Shown here: in pieces, positions 32,274 to 41,330 of the stretch
Layout: every line of letters starts with the position of its first letter
How positions within the stretch are numbered: the stretch's first letter is position 1
Source of the DNA: Pseudonocardia sp. DSM 110487
GTDB lineage: Bacteria; Actinomycetota; Actinomycetes; Mycobacteriales; Pseudonocardiaceae
Assembly: GCF_019468565.1 (NCBI RefSeq)
Contig: NZ_CP080521.1
Location: forward strand, 7,068,001-7,132,000
Direction: 5' to 3'
DNA length: 64,000 nucleotides
Program-made: the position numbers and the translations under genes
The notes under the pieces: model-generated
The model's database searches: none
What the model was told of the DNA's origin: nothing
The model's input: the letters and a program-made list of their open reading frames with translations, nothing else

Positions 32274-35200
32274 ATGGCAGAGCTGCACGAGCCGGTCCAC
32301 CCGGTGCGCTTCGTCACCGCCGCCAGCCTCTTCGACGGCCACGACGCGGCGATCAACATCATGCGGCGGATCCTGCAGCGGCAGGGTGCCGAGGTGATCC
32401 ACCTCGGGCACAACCGCTCGGTCGACGAGGTCGTGACCGCTGCCATCCAGGAGGACGCGCAGGGCGTCGCGGTCAGCTCCTACCAGGGCGGCCACATCGA
32501 GTACTTCACCTACCTCGTCGAGCTGCTGCGCGAACGCGGTGCCGGGCACGTCAAGGTCTACGGCGGGGGCGGCGGTGTGATCGTCCCGCGGGAGATCGAA
32601 CTGCTGCACGAGCGCGGGGTCTCGCGGATCTTCTCGCCGGAGGACGGCCAGCGGCTCGGGCTCCCCGGGATGATCAACAGGATGATCCGGGAGTGCGACG
32701 TCGACCTCGCCGCCGCTCCCCCGCAGTCCTTCGACGGCGTGTTCACCGGCGAGCCGGCGACCCTTGCCCGCGCGCTCACGCTCGCCGAGGCCGGCCGGCT
32801 GCCGGCCGGCCTCGACCTGACGCCGCGACGCCCCGTGCCGGTGCTCGGCATCACCGGCACCGGCGGGTCCGGCAAGTCCAGCCTCACCGACGAGCTGGTG
32901 CGCCGCTTCCGCCTCGACCAGGAGGACAAGCTCCGCATCGCCGTGCTCGCCGTCGACCCCACCCGCCGCCGCGGCGGAGGTGCGCTGCTCGGCGACCGGA
33001 TCCGGATGAACTCGCTCACCGGGGACCAGGTGTTCTTCCGCTCGATGGCCACCCGCGGCACGGAGAGCAGCCTCCCGGAGCGCCTCGGCGACGTGATCGG
33101 CGTGCTCAAGGCCGCCGGGTTCGATCTGGTGATCGTCGAGACGCCCGGCATCGGGCAGGGCGACGCCGGCATCGTGCCGTTCGTCGACCGCTCGCTGTAC
33201 GTCATGACGCCCGAGTTCGGTGCCGCGTCGCAGCTGGAGAAGATCGACATGCTCGACTTCGCCGACGCCGTGGCGATCAACAAGTTCGAGCGCAGGGGCG
33301 CCGAGGACGCCCGCCGCGACGTCGGCAGGCAGCTGGTGCGCAACCGTGAGGAGTTCGGGGCGTCCTGGGAGGACATGCCGGTCTTCGGCACCAGCGCCGC
33401 CACGTTCAACGACGACGGCGTCACCGCGCTCTACCACCACGTGCGCGACCTGCTCGCGAAGGACGGTCTCACCGTTGGCGAGGGGAGGCTGCGGCGCCCC
33501 GAGCGCAAGACGTCGAGCGACTACGCGGCGATCATCCCGCCGCAGCGGGTGCGGTACCTGTCCGAGATCACCGAGACCGTGCGCGGGTACCACGACGACA
33601 CGGCGAAGCACGTCGAGGCGGCGCGGCGGCGCCAGCACCTGCGGACGGCGCGCGAGCTCGTCGGGGACGCGGTCGACGAGGCGCTGCGGACGGCGGAGCA
33701 GGAGCTGCCTGCGGCGTCGGCGGCGCTGCTGGACGAGTGGCCGCAGATCGTCGAGGCCTACTCCGGCGACGAGATGGTCGTGAAGGTCCGCGACAAAGAA
33801 CTGCGCACGCAGCTCACCCGCGAGACGCTCTCGGGCAACAAGGTGCCGCGCGTCGCGCTGCCGCGGTTCACCGAGGACGCCGAGCTGCTGCGGTTCCTGC
33901 GCGGCGAGAACCTGCCCGGCCGGTTCCCGTTCACGGCGGGCGTGTTCCCGTTCAAGCGCGAGGGCGAGGACCCGGGCCGGATGTTCGCCGGCGAGGGCGA
34001 TGCGTTCCGCACCAACCGCCGCTTCAAGCTGCTGTCCGAGCACTCCGAGGCCAAGCGGCTCTCGACCGCGTTCGACTCCGTCACGCTCTACGGGCGCGAC
34101 CCGGACACCCGCCCGGACGTCTACGGCAAGGTCGGCACGTCCGGCGTCTCGATCGCGACGCTCGACGACATGAAGGCGCTCTACGACGGCTTCGACCTGA
34201 CCTCGCCCACGACGTCGGTGTCGATGACCATCAACGGCCCCGCGCCGACGATTCTGGCGTTCTACCTGAACACCGCGATCGACCAGGTGATCGACCGGTT
34301 CCGGGCGGAGGAGGGCCGCGAGCCCGACGCCGCCGAGCGCGAGGAGCTCACCGCGTTCGCGCTGCAGAACGTCCGCGGCACGGTGCAGGCCGACATCCTC
34401 AAGGAGGACCAGGGCCAGAACACCTGCATCTTCTCCACCGAGTTCTCCTTGCGGATGATGGCCGACATCCAGGAGTGGTTCATCCAGCACAAGGTGCGCA
34501 ACTTCTACTCGGTCTCGATCTCCGGCTATCACATCGCAGAGGCCGGGGCGAACCCGATCAGCCAGCTCGCGTTCACGCTCGCCAACGGGTTCACGTTCGT
34601 GGAGAGCTACCTCGCGCGCGGCATGGACATCGACGACTTCGCGCCAAACCTGTCGTTCTTCTTCTCCAACGGCATGGACGCCGAGTACTCCGTGATCGGA
34701 CGGGTGGCGCGGCGGATCTGGGCGATCGCGATGCGGGAGAAGTACGGGGCGAACGAGCGGTCGCAGAAGCTCAAGTACCACGTGCAGACCTCTGGCCGGT
34801 CGCTGCACGCGCAGGAGATGGACTTCAACGACATCCGCACCACGCTGCAGGCGCTCTGTGCGCTCTACGACAACGCCAACTCGCTGCACACCAACGCCTT
34901 CGACGAGGCCGTGACCACCCCGACCGAGGCGTCGGTGCGCCGGGCGATGGCGATCCAGCTCATCATCGGCAAGGAGTGGGGCATGTCGATGAACGAGAAC
35001 CCGCTGCAGGGCTCGTTCATCATCGAGGAGCTCACCGACCTCGTGGAGGAGGCGGTGCTCGCCGAGTTCGACCGCATCTCCGAGCGCGGCGGCGTGCTGG
35101 GCGCGATGGAGACCGGCTACCAGCGCGGGCGGATCCAGGACGAGTCGCTGCTGTACGAGCACCGCAAGCACGACGGAACGCTCCCGATCATCGGGGTCAA

Positions 35201-35471
35201 CACGTTCGTGCGCGAGGAGTCGACCGAGCCGCAGGAGATCGAGCTCGCCCGGGCAACAGAGGCGGAGAAGAAGAGCCAGCTCGACCGGCTCGCCGACTTC
35301 CAGCACCGCCATTCCGGGAACGCCGCCGACGCGATCCGGCGACTGCAAGAGGTGGCGACGGGCGACGGCAACGTCTTCGACGAGCTGATGAAGGCGGCCC
35401 GACTCTGCAGCCTTGGTCAGCTGACGGAGGCATTCTTCGAGGTGGGCGGGCAGTACCGCCGCAACATGTGA
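32274..35471 (+). CDS. icmF: Fused isobutyryl-CoA mutase (IcmF)
   Basis: A 1065-residue adenosylcobalamin enzyme interconverting isobutyryl-CoA and n-butyryl-CoA, with a built-in G-protein chaperone. Order of domains: B12-binding (residues 10-140; DGHDAAINIMRR with the cobalt-ligating His23); MeaI-like GTPase (about 185-430; P-loop GITGTGGSGKSSLTDEL, ETPGIGQGDAGIVPF and base motif NKFERRGAEDA); linker; substrate-binding TIM barrel (about 540-1065; VYGKVGTSGVSIATLDDMKA, QEMDFNDIRTTLQALCALYD). The ATG at 32274 is preferred over GTG 32259 by the GAGAGGA spacing. Likely role: valine and branched fatty acid carbon flow. No B12 riboswitch was seen upstream. Confidence 0.95.
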   Translation: MAELHEPVHPVRFVTAASLFDGHDAAINIMRRILQRQGAEVIHLGHNRSVDEVVTAAIQEDAQGVAVSSYQGGHIEYFTYLVELLRERGAGHVKVYGGGGGVIVPREIELLHERGVSRIFSPEDGQRLGLPGMINRMIRECDVDLAAAPPQSFDGVFTGEPATLARALTLAEAGRLPAGLDLTPRRPVPVLGITGTGGSGKSSLTDELVRRFRLDQEDKLRIAVLAVDPTRRRGGGALLGDRIRMNSLTGDQVFFRSMATRGTESSLPERLGDVIGVLKAAGFDLVIVETPGIGQGDAGIVPFVDRSLYVMTPEFGAASQLEKIDMLDFADAVAINKFERRGAEDARRDVGRQLVRNREEFGASWEDMPVFGTSAATFNDDGVTALYHHVRDLLAKDGLTVGEGRLRRPERKTSSDYAAIIPPQRVRYLSEITETVRGYHDDTAKHVEAARRRQHLRTARELVGDAVDEALRTAEQELPAASAALLDEWPQIVEAYSGDEMVVKVRDKELRTQLTRETLSGNKVPRVALPRFTEDAELLRFLRGENLPGRFPFTAGVFPFKREGEDPGRMFAGEGDAFRTNRRFKLLSEHSEAKRLSTAFDSVTLYGRDPDTRPDVYGKVGTSGVSIATLDDMKALYDGFDLTSPTTSVSMTINGPAPTILAFYLNTAIDQVIDRFRAEEGREPDAAEREELTAFALQNVRGTVQADILKEDQGQNTCIFSTEFSLRMMADIQEWFIQHKVRNFYSVSISGYHIAEAGANPISQLAFTLANGFTFVESYLARGMDIDDFAPNLSFFFSNGMDAEYSVIGRVARRIWAIAMREKYGANERSQKLKYHVQTSGRSLHAQEMDFNDIRTTLQALCALYDNANSLHTNAFDEAVTTPTEASVRRAMAIQLIIGKEWGMSMNENPLQGSFIIEELTDLVEEAVLAEFDRISERGGVLGAMETGYQRGRIQDESLLYEHRKHDGTLPIIGVNTFVREESTEPQEIELARATEAEKKSQLDRLADFQHRHSGNAADAIRRLQEVATGDGNVFDELMKAARLCSLGQLTEAFFEVGGQYRRNM

Positions 35472-35477
35472 CCCGGG

Positions 35478-35536
35478 AAGTTCAGTAAGGCCACATTCAG
35501 GGCGATGCAGTACAGGAATGTGGCTTTCCTGAACTT
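35478..35536. terminator. Double hairpin repeat after icmF
   Basis: AAGTTCAG and GCCACATTC on the left pair with GAATGTGGC and CTGAACTT on the right. The right arm itself folds as CAGGAA-N6-TTCCTG. It lies between convergent icmF and the MFS gene and likely ends both transcripts. The unit GTGGCTTTCCTGAAC is repeated at 49341-49365, so this is also a dispersed repeat. The MFS coding end runs into it. Confidence 0.6.
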
Positions 35537-36744
35537 TGCGGCCGGCGCAGGGCCGGGGTCGTCAGCGCCACCGCCGCGATGCCCAGCACGCACAGGAGGC
35601 CGCCCGAGATCGCGGCGAAACCGGCCGTGGTCGCGCCGGCCACCAGCCCGGCCCGGAAGTTGCCCAGGTACGGCCCCGCCATGCCCACGATGTCCTCGAC
35701 GGCGCTGACGCGGCCGCGGTAGGCGTCCGGGGTGGCGAGCTGCACCAGGGCACCGCGGGAGATCACCGACATCGTGTCGGCGGCGCCCGCGACCGCGAGG
35801 CAGCCGAGCGCCGACCACACCGACGGCGCCATCCCGAACGCCGCGAGCGCGCCACCCCAGACACCCGCCGCGGCGAGCATCACCAAGCCGGGCCGGCCGG
35901 CGCGCGTGACGGAGCCCGACGCGAGCCCGGCCACGACGCCGCCGACCGCGATCGCGGAGAGGAACAGGCCGAGCGTCTGCGGGTCGCCGTCGAATCGCTC
36001 GGCGTTGACGACCGGGAAGAGCGCGATCGGCATGGCGAGCACGGTGGCGATCAGGTCGGTCAGGAACGCCCCCGCCAGCACGGGCCGGCCCGCGATGAAC
36101 CGCCACCCCGCGACCACGGCCGAGAGGTCAGGGCGGGCGACCCCGCCGTCGGGAGGCAGCGCCGGGAGGCGCACCAGCCCGTAGAGCGCGGCGAGGAAGG
36201 TCAGCGTGTCCACGGCGTAGCAGGCACCCACACCCCAGCCCGCCGCGACGACCCCGGCGATCGCGGGACCCACGAGCATGGAGACCTGGAAGCCGAGGTT
36301 GATCAGCGCGAGCCCGCCTCCGACCTGGTCGGCGGGCAGCAGCCGTGCTGCGAACGTGCGGCGGGCGGGGGCACCGAGCGCACCCGCCGCGGACTGCAGC
36401 GCCACCAGTGCGAGCAGCACCGAGAGCGAGCCGAACCCCGCGAACGCCTGCACGGCCAGCGCACCGGCGACCACCATCTGACCGAGCGTCGTGACGAGGA
36501 CGAGACGCCTTCGGTCGATCGCGTCGGCGAGTGCACCGCCCACCATCCCGAACACGATCATCGGCACGGCCTGAGCGAGCCCGATCGCGCCGACGGCGAC
36601 CGGGCTGGCGGTGAGCTCCCAGGTCTGCTGCAGGACGGCGACGACGGCGAGCTGGCCGCCGACCGTCGAGAGGACGCCACCGGCCCACACCCGGCGGAAC
36701 GGCGCACTGGAGCGCAACGGCCGCGTGTCGATGAGCGCCTTCAC
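35497..36744 (-). CDS. MFS transporter, drug-efflux-like
   Basis: A 415-residue 12-helix major facilitator. It starts VKALIDTRPLRSSAPFRRVW (GTG), with GGALADAIDRRRLVLVTTLG as the loop 2-3 motif and APARRTFAARLLPADQ mid-protein. It resembles enterobactin-exporter/multidrug-like members. The start overlaps the MarR stop by four bases, so it is coupled to the MarR gene and probably under its control. The last 15 residues (RRPQSSGKPHSCTASP) are encoded by the dispersed hairpin repeat, so the natural end may be older and shorter. Confidence 0.85.
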   Translation of the reverse strand: MKALIDTRPLRSSAPFRRVWAGGVLSTVGGQLAVVAVLQQTWELTASPVAVGAIGLAQAVPMIVFGMVGGALADAIDRRRLVLVTTLGQMVVAGALAVQAFAGFGSLSVLLALVALQSAAGALGAPARRTFAARLLPADQVGGGLALINLGFQVSMLVGPAIAGVVAAGWGVGACYAVDTLTFLAALYGLVRLPALPPDGGVARPDLSAVVAGWRFIAGRPVLAGAFLTDLIATVLAMPIALFPVVNAERFDGDPQTLGLFLSAIAVGGVVAGLASGSVTRAGRPGLVMLAAAGVWGGALAAFGMAPSVWSALGCLAVAGAADTMSVISRGALVQLATPDAYRGRVSAVEDIVGMAGPYLGNFRAGLVAGATTAGFAAISGGLLCVLGIAAVALTTPALRRPQSSGKPHSCTASP

Positions 36745-37217
36745 GAGTCCGCGATCCGGTCAGCGATGCGATCGTGGAAGGAGCGGCGGGCGAGCGCCGC
36801 CCGTAGGTCGAGGACCACCTGGCTGAGCGCGTACGGGATCTCGGCGTCCAGCTCGGCGACCACCGCCTCGGTGGCCCGCCACTCTGCCTCGAGGAAGGGC
36901 AGGATCTCCCGTCCCCGGTCGGTGAGCACCACCTCCCGAGTACGGGCGTCCGCTCCCGCCGATGTGCTCACCAGGCCGTCGCGCTGCAGGGCCGCGACGG
37001 TCTGGCTCATCGCCGAATGCGTGACCTCGAGCGACTCGGCCAGCTGCCTGATGGTCATCCCACCCCGGCGGCCGAGCCGGATCAGCGGCGCGACGAACCG
37101 TGGCCGCACCCCGCTGATCCCGCGCTCGGCGTAGAGGCGAGCGATGTCGGCGTCCATGGCGTCGAGCAGCTGGCGCACCGGGCGCCAGCGGTTCTGCTCG
37201 GACGGGTCGGAGCTCAT
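36741..37217 (-). CDS. MarR-family transcriptional regulator
   Basis: A 158-residue winged-helix repressor. Recognition helix region: MTIRQLAESLEVTHSAMSQT; wing: STSAGADARTREVVLTDRGR. It is coupled to the MFS gene (overlap GTGA) and follows the imine-reductase-like gene by 33 bases. A perfect 28-base palindrome lies 10-37 bases upstream of its ATG and is the likely self-operator. A drug-responsive repressor of the efflux pump is the simplest reading. Confidence 0.88.
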   Translation of the reverse strand: MSSDPSEQNRWRPVRQLLDAMDADIARLYAERGISGVRPRFVAPLIRLGRRGGMTIRQLAESLEVTHSAMSQTVAALQRDGLVSTSAGADARTREVVLTDRGREILPFLEAEWRATEAVVAELDAEIPYALSQVVLDLRAALARRSFHDRIADRIADS

Positions 37218-37226
37218 GCAGGGATC

Positions 37227-37254
37227 GTAACAGCACTTATATAAGTGCTGTTAC
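37227..37254. promoter_or_regulatory. Perfect 28-base palindrome, probable MarR operator
   Basis: The half site GTAACAGCACTTAT is followed directly by its exact complement ATAAGTGCTGTTAC, with no spacer. It is placed 10 bases upstream of the marR ATG and overlaps the TAA stop of the imine-reductase-like gene, inside an AT-rich core TTATATAA. Position and symmetry fit an autoregulatory MarR operator for the marR-MFS pair. Confidence 0.75.
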
Positions 37255-38111
37255 GGTTTCCTGATGACCTCGGTCAGGCTCGCCCAGCCGTCCCTGCCGT
37301 GACCGCGGGCGATGGCCCGGTCGTAGAGGGACTTGATCGCGTCCGGGAGCGCGGTGTCGAGCCCGGCGCTGCGGTTCGCCCCCACCACGTGATCGGCGGT
37401 CGCGCCCATCATGAGCACGTTCGCGAGCTCGCCCGGGTACTCGCCCTCGTCGACGGCGCGGGCCGCATCGGGCAGGAGGGCCGCAACGTCCTCGCCCGGG
37501 GCCGCGCGGCGCAGGAACTCCCGCGCCGGGATCCCCGCGGCGGTGAACATCGCGAACGACTGCAGGTACGCGGCGAGCGTCGTGAGGAACACCTGCAGCT
37601 GGGCCTGGTAGTGCAGCTGCGCGAGCCCGTGGTCGGACCCCAGGTACTCGGGCCGTCCGAGCACGGCGAGGGTCGCCTCGTGCGCCTCGAAGGACGCGCG
37701 GGGGCCGCTGTAGAGCACGGACGCCGCCTCGGTGCCGACGACGTCGGCCGACGCCAGCACCCCACCGGCCACGAGCTCCGCGCCGCGGTCGGCGAGCCAG
37801 GCCGCCGCGGCGCGCGTGGCGTCCGGGGTATCGGAGCTGAGGTTGACGACCACCCGGCCGGCGAGCGCGCTGCCTGCGCCGCCGAGGATTTCGTACATCG
37901 CTCGGTAGTCGGTGAGGCTGAGCACCACCAGCTCGCTCGCGGCCACCGCCTCCGCCGCCGTCGCGGCCCGCACCGCCCCGGCCGCCAGTTCGTCCGCCCG
38001 CCCCGGCGTCCGGTTCCATACCGTCGTCGGCCGGCCCGCCGCCAGGAACGTGCGCACCATCGCCCTGCCCATCGGGCCCAGCCCGATCACCGTCACACCA
38101 TCCGAGTTCAT
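37251..38111 (-). CDS. Imine-reductase-like NAD(P)-dependent oxidoreductase
   Basis: A 286-residue beta-hydroxyacid-dehydrogenase-fold protein. The Rossmann part is VTVIGLGPMGRAMVRTFLAA and the NADPH-type loop is TTVWNRTPGRADEL. The C-terminal helical half has LHYQAQLQVFLTTLAAYLQS and DHVVGANRSAGLDTALPDAI, close to the actinobacterial imine reductase family, which reduces cyclic imines to amines. Natural substrates are mostly unknown. ATG at 38111. Its stop codon lies inside the MarR operator palindrome. Confidence 0.8.
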   Translation of the reverse strand: MNSDGVTVIGLGPMGRAMVRTFLAAGRPTTVWNRTPGRADELAAGAVRAATAAEAVAASELVVLSLTDYRAMYEILGGAGSALAGRVVVNLSSDTPDATRAAAAWLADRGAELVAGGVLASADVVGTEAASVLYSGPRASFEAHEATLAVLGRPEYLGSDHGLAQLHYQAQLQVFLTTLAAYLQSFAMFTAAGIPAREFLRRAAPGEDVAALLPDAARAVDEGEYPGELANVLMMGATADHVVGANRSAGLDTALPDAIKSLYDRAIARGHGRDGWASLTEVIRKP

Positions 38112-38168
38112 GACCCGACGCTCGCAATTCGCGCGCACGGTTCTCGCACGGAATGCGATGCTGGCGCC

Positions 38169-38285
38169 GTGATCACCGACGGCGTGCTCACGCTCGCTCC
38201 TCTTCGGCTCACCGACGCCGCCACGCACCTACGCCGCGTCGACGCCAAACCACGCCGATGGAGTCTGGCCATCAGCCGCGCGTGA
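38169..38285 (+). pseudogene. N-terminal remnant of a GNAT acetyltransferase
   Basis: The short frame from GTG 38169 reads ITDGVLTLAPLRLTDAATHL, a typical first strand and helix of GNAT enzymes (xxDGxLxLRPLRxxDAxAHL), then degenerates and stops after 38 codons. The rest of the enzyme is missing. It lies between the imine-reductase-like gene and the phosphotransferase gene. Confidence 0.5.
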
Positions 38286-38351
38286 GGATCATGAGCACCG
38301 GACACGCAACGGGGGTGCGGCGCCGAGGCGCCGTGGGCGACGCTGTCCGGC

Positions 38352-39131
38352 GTGCTCGAGGAGATCCCGCTCGCCGGGGGCAACGTCAGCGCCGGTGTCG
38401 TCCGGGTCGGCGACACCGTGCGCCGCCCCGCAGGCCCCTGGACCCCGGCCGTGCACGCACTGCTGGTCCACTTGCACGAGGTCGGGTTCCGGGCTGCGCC
38501 GCGCCCGCTCGGGCTCGACGAGAAGGGCCGTGAGGTGCTCGAGTTCGTACCGGGGGACACGGTGTGGCCGGACCGGTTCGCCGAGGTCGGGCCGCGAGCC
38601 CGGCTGGCGAGGGTCGGCCGGATGATTCGCGAGTTCCACGACGCGGTCGCGGGCTTCACCCCGCCGCCGGACGCGGCATGGCGGGTCGTCATCCCGCCGG
38701 AGGACGACGGCGGCGGCGAGATCATCGCCCACCACGACCTTGCGCCGTGGAACCTGGTGACCGACGGCGACGCCTGGACCTTCATCGACTGGGACGTCGC
38801 GGGCCCCGGCTCCCGGCTGTGGGACCTCGCCTACGCGGTGAAGGCCTTCGTCCCGCTCTCGGCGGATCCAGGCTGGCAACGCCCGGACGCCGCGGCCCGC
38901 GTGCGCGTACTCGCCGACGCCTACGGGCTCGACGAGCAGCAGAGACGCCGCCTGGCACCGATGCTCGCCCGCCGTTCCCGGGCGATGTACGACCTGCTCG
39001 CCACGGGCCACGCGAACGGCACGCAGCCGTGGGCACGCCTGTGGGCGGAGGGGCACGGCGAGGTCTGGCGCCGGGACGCCGGATACGCCGAGATCCACGA
39101 GGAGGAGTGGCTGGCGGCCCTACTCCGCTGA
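38352..39131 (+). CDS. Aminoglycoside-phosphotransferase-family kinase
   Basis: A 259-residue APH-family protein. The catalytic loop is EIIAHHDLAPWNLVTDGDAW and the metal-binding segment is TFIDWDVAGPGSRLWDLAYA. LEFVPGDTVWPDRFAEVG and FHDAVAGFTPP are common in the family. GTG start with no strong ribosome site. Chromosomal members often phosphorylate small alcohols rather than antibiotics. Its end overlaps the convergent NmrA-like gene by 12 bases. Confidence 0.82.
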   Translation: MLEEIPLAGGNVSAGVVRVGDTVRRPAGPWTPAVHALLVHLHEVGFRAAPRPLGLDEKGREVLEFVPGDTVWPDRFAEVGPRARLARVGRMIREFHDAVAGFTPPPDAAWRVVIPPEDDGGGEIIAHHDLAPWNLVTDGDAWTFIDWDVAGPGSRLWDLAYAVKAFVPLSADPGWQRPDAAARVRVLADAYGLDEQQRRRLAPMLARRSRAMYDLLATGHANGTQPWARLWAEGHGEVWRRDAGYAEIHEEEWLAALLR

Positions 39132-39998
39132 GAGCACTGCAGGCTTCAGGACCTCCTCGCACCACTGGCGGAAGCTCGTCGGTGCGGTCGGGTCGGCCGG
39201 GCCGCAGTTGTAGGTGCCCCGATCGGTCGCGGCGGCGATGGCCACCATCCCCCGGACCCAGGCCTCGGACATCCCGGTGCGCAGGAGCGTGGCCGCGTAG
39301 GCCTCCTCGGAGATCTGCTGGTACCGGACGGACCGGCCCAGCACCTCCGACATGACCCGCGCCATGTCATCGGAGGACAGCAGGTCGGGGCCGACGATCG
39401 GCACGCTCTCCTGTCCGGTCCACGAGTCGTCGGCCAGCAGGGGCGCCGCCGTCGCCGCGATGTCGCGCACCGCGCAGGTCAGGAACACCCGGTCCCCGGA
39501 CAGCGAGGAGAAGAACGCGCCATGACTCCTGATGGACTCGACCTGCCAGAGCAGGTTCTCCATGAACGACGGCGGGCACAGCGATCGGTAGTGCACTCCG
39601 GTGCTCTCGATCAGGTCGTCCATGGCGTAGGTCGCCGAGACCTGACCGGCGTTCCGCGTGATCCCCCGCCCCAGGGTCGAGACGGCGACGACGCGCTCGA
39701 CGCCATGGCGGTCGACGGCCTCGCACAGCGGTCGCACGAAGCCCAGGACATGCTCCTGGATGCTCTCGGCGCGCGGGTTCGGCGGGACGAGCCAGAACAC
39801 CGTGCGCGCACCGGTGAGAGCCGCCATGACGACGTCCCGGTCATCGTGCGAGCCCCGCACCACCTCGACGCGCTCGCGCACGTCGGGCGCGAGGCGTTCG
39901 GGGTCGCGCACGATCACACGGACCTTCTCCGCGCGGCCGAGGAGGTTGTCGAGGACGTGCCGGCCGATGTGGCCGGTCGGCGTGGTGATGACGATCAT
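39120..39998 (-). CDS. NmrA-like atypical SDR, NAD(P)-binding
   Basis: A 292-residue protein. It starts MIVITTPTGHIGRHVLDNLL (TGxxGxxG), then VRVIVRDPERLA, TVFWLVPPNPRAES and VERVVAVSTLGRG. The usual SDR Tyr-x3-Lys is absent, as in the NmrA/HSCARG group, which sense NADPH or act as quinone reductases. The start at 39998 fits the domain edge better than one 24 bases upstream. It is divergent from a LysR gene across 89 bases, its probable regulator. Confidence 0.83.
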   Translation of the reverse strand: MIVITTPTGHIGRHVLDNLLGRAEKVRVIVRDPERLAPDVRERVEVVRGSHDDRDVVMAALTGARTVFWLVPPNPRAESIQEHVLGFVRPLCEAVDRHGVERVVAVSTLGRGITRNAGQVSATYAMDDLIESTGVHYRSLCPPSFMENLLWQVESIRSHGAFFSSLSGDRVFLTCAVRDIAATAAPLLADDSWTGQESVPIVGPDLLSSDDMARVMSEVLGRSVRYQQISEEAYAATLLRTGMSEAWVRGMVAIAAATDRGTYNCGPADPTAPTSFRQWCEEVLKPAVLSAE

Positions 39999-40087
39999 GT
40001 CGACAACGGTGCGCCTGCGCACCGCGGAACTGAAGGATCACGCTGCTCCCACTTGTTACCCTCAGGGCAATACCGATCGGGGAGGCC

Positions 40088-40954
40088 GTGGAGTCCCGTC
40101 CGCTGCGCTATTTCGTCGCCGTCGCCGAGGAGCTGAACTTCACGCGCGCGGCCGAGCGGCTCGGCATCTCCTCGCCACCGCTGTCCCGCGCCATCCGCAG
40201 GCTGGAGGTGGACCTCGACGTCGCCCTCTTCGAGCGCACCACCCACAGCGTGGCCCTGACCCCGGCCGGCGCTGTGCTGCTGGAGGAGGCGCGGATCGCC
40301 CTCGACGCCCTGCAGGCCGCAGAACGGCGCACGCGACGCGCGGCGGGCCCCGAGCCGAAGCTGGTCCTCGCCGTGAAGGCGGACGGCGGAGCAGACCTGC
40401 TGGACGCGATCCTGGCCCGCTACTCCACCGACCCCGCGGCCCGGCCCGTGGCCATCCACCTGTGCGAGTGGGGCGAACAGCCGCAGCTCCTTCGCCAGGG
40501 CGAGGCCGATGCCGCGCTCGTCCACGAGCCGTTCGACCGCACCGGCCTCGATGCCGAGACGGTGACGGTCGAGCCGCGCGTCGCCGCGATCCCGGCGGCT
40601 CACCCGCTCGCCGCCCGGGACGACCTCCGCCTCGCCGATCTCGGCATCCCCCACGGCGAGCTGCGCCGCTACCTCGACCCGAGAGCCGCCGCGCGGCGCG
40701 GGATGCACGGCCTCGCCCCGCTGCTCACGCTCGTCGAGCTCGGCGAGCTCGTCCAGCTGTTGCCCGAGTCGGTCAGCGTCCGGTACCCGCGCCCCGGCGT
40801 CGCCTACCGCCCCGTCCCGGACGCGCCACCCGCCGTACTGGCGATCGCATGGCCCCAGCAGTCCCGCTCGCAGGCCACCGCGGCCCTGGTACGGGCCGCG
40901 ACGTCCCTCGAGGACCGCGGCCGGGCGTCCATGATCATCGAAACCGGGACATAA
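40088..40954 (+). CDS. LysR-family transcriptional regulator
   Basis: A 288-residue LysR protein starting MESRPLRYFVAVAEELNFTR, with helix-turn-helix AAERLGISSPPLSRAIRRLE and LDVALFERT. GTG start preceded by GGGGAGG. It is divergent from the NmrA-like gene, its likely target. The downstream side is the long repeat region at 41-42 kb. Confidence 0.86.
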   Translation: MESRPLRYFVAVAEELNFTRAAERLGISSPPLSRAIRRLEVDLDVALFERTTHSVALTPAGAVLLEEARIALDALQAAERRTRRAAGPEPKLVLAVKADGGADLLDAILARYSTDPAARPVAIHLCEWGEQPQLLRQGEADAALVHEPFDRTGLDAETVTVEPRVAAIPAAHPLAARDDLRLADLGIPHGELRRYLDPRAAARRGMHGLAPLLTLVELGELVQLLPESVSVRYPRPGVAYRPVPDAPPAVLAIAWPQQSRSQATAALVRAATSLEDRGRASMIIETGT

Positions 40955-41330
40955 CGCTCATATGTGAGCACTATGTCCCGATCCTGGCGATCACGGCGGG
41001 CAAGCTCTAGTACCCCAGCCGGACTTCGTGATCATTCCTCTGATCGCAGGGCTCGGCCACATCTCGGCACGGCGGAGCTGCCGGCGCAACCCGTGTCGGT
41101 CGACGCAGCCCGTCGCAGGTCAGACACCCCGTCGACCGGGCGCGCCACCCGAGAACGAGCGCGCCGGGCTCCCGCAGCTCCCGGGTGGGGCGGTCCGGCG
41201 AGCCTGTGATCATCAGGTCGGCGCCTTTCCCGACGCGGGGCGTCGGGTTTCGCGCCGAGCCGCTGATCACCGCTCGGTCGCGGGTGTGTTCCGCGGAACG
41301 CCTCCCCGGGGTACGGCCCGGTGCCGGACG

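Noticed and set aside
31497..35348. A 1283-codon open frame antisense to icmF
   Set aside because: It is a high-GC mirror of the true gene: Arg/Asp/Val-rich, with no domain likeness, lying fully opposite a well-supported enzyme.
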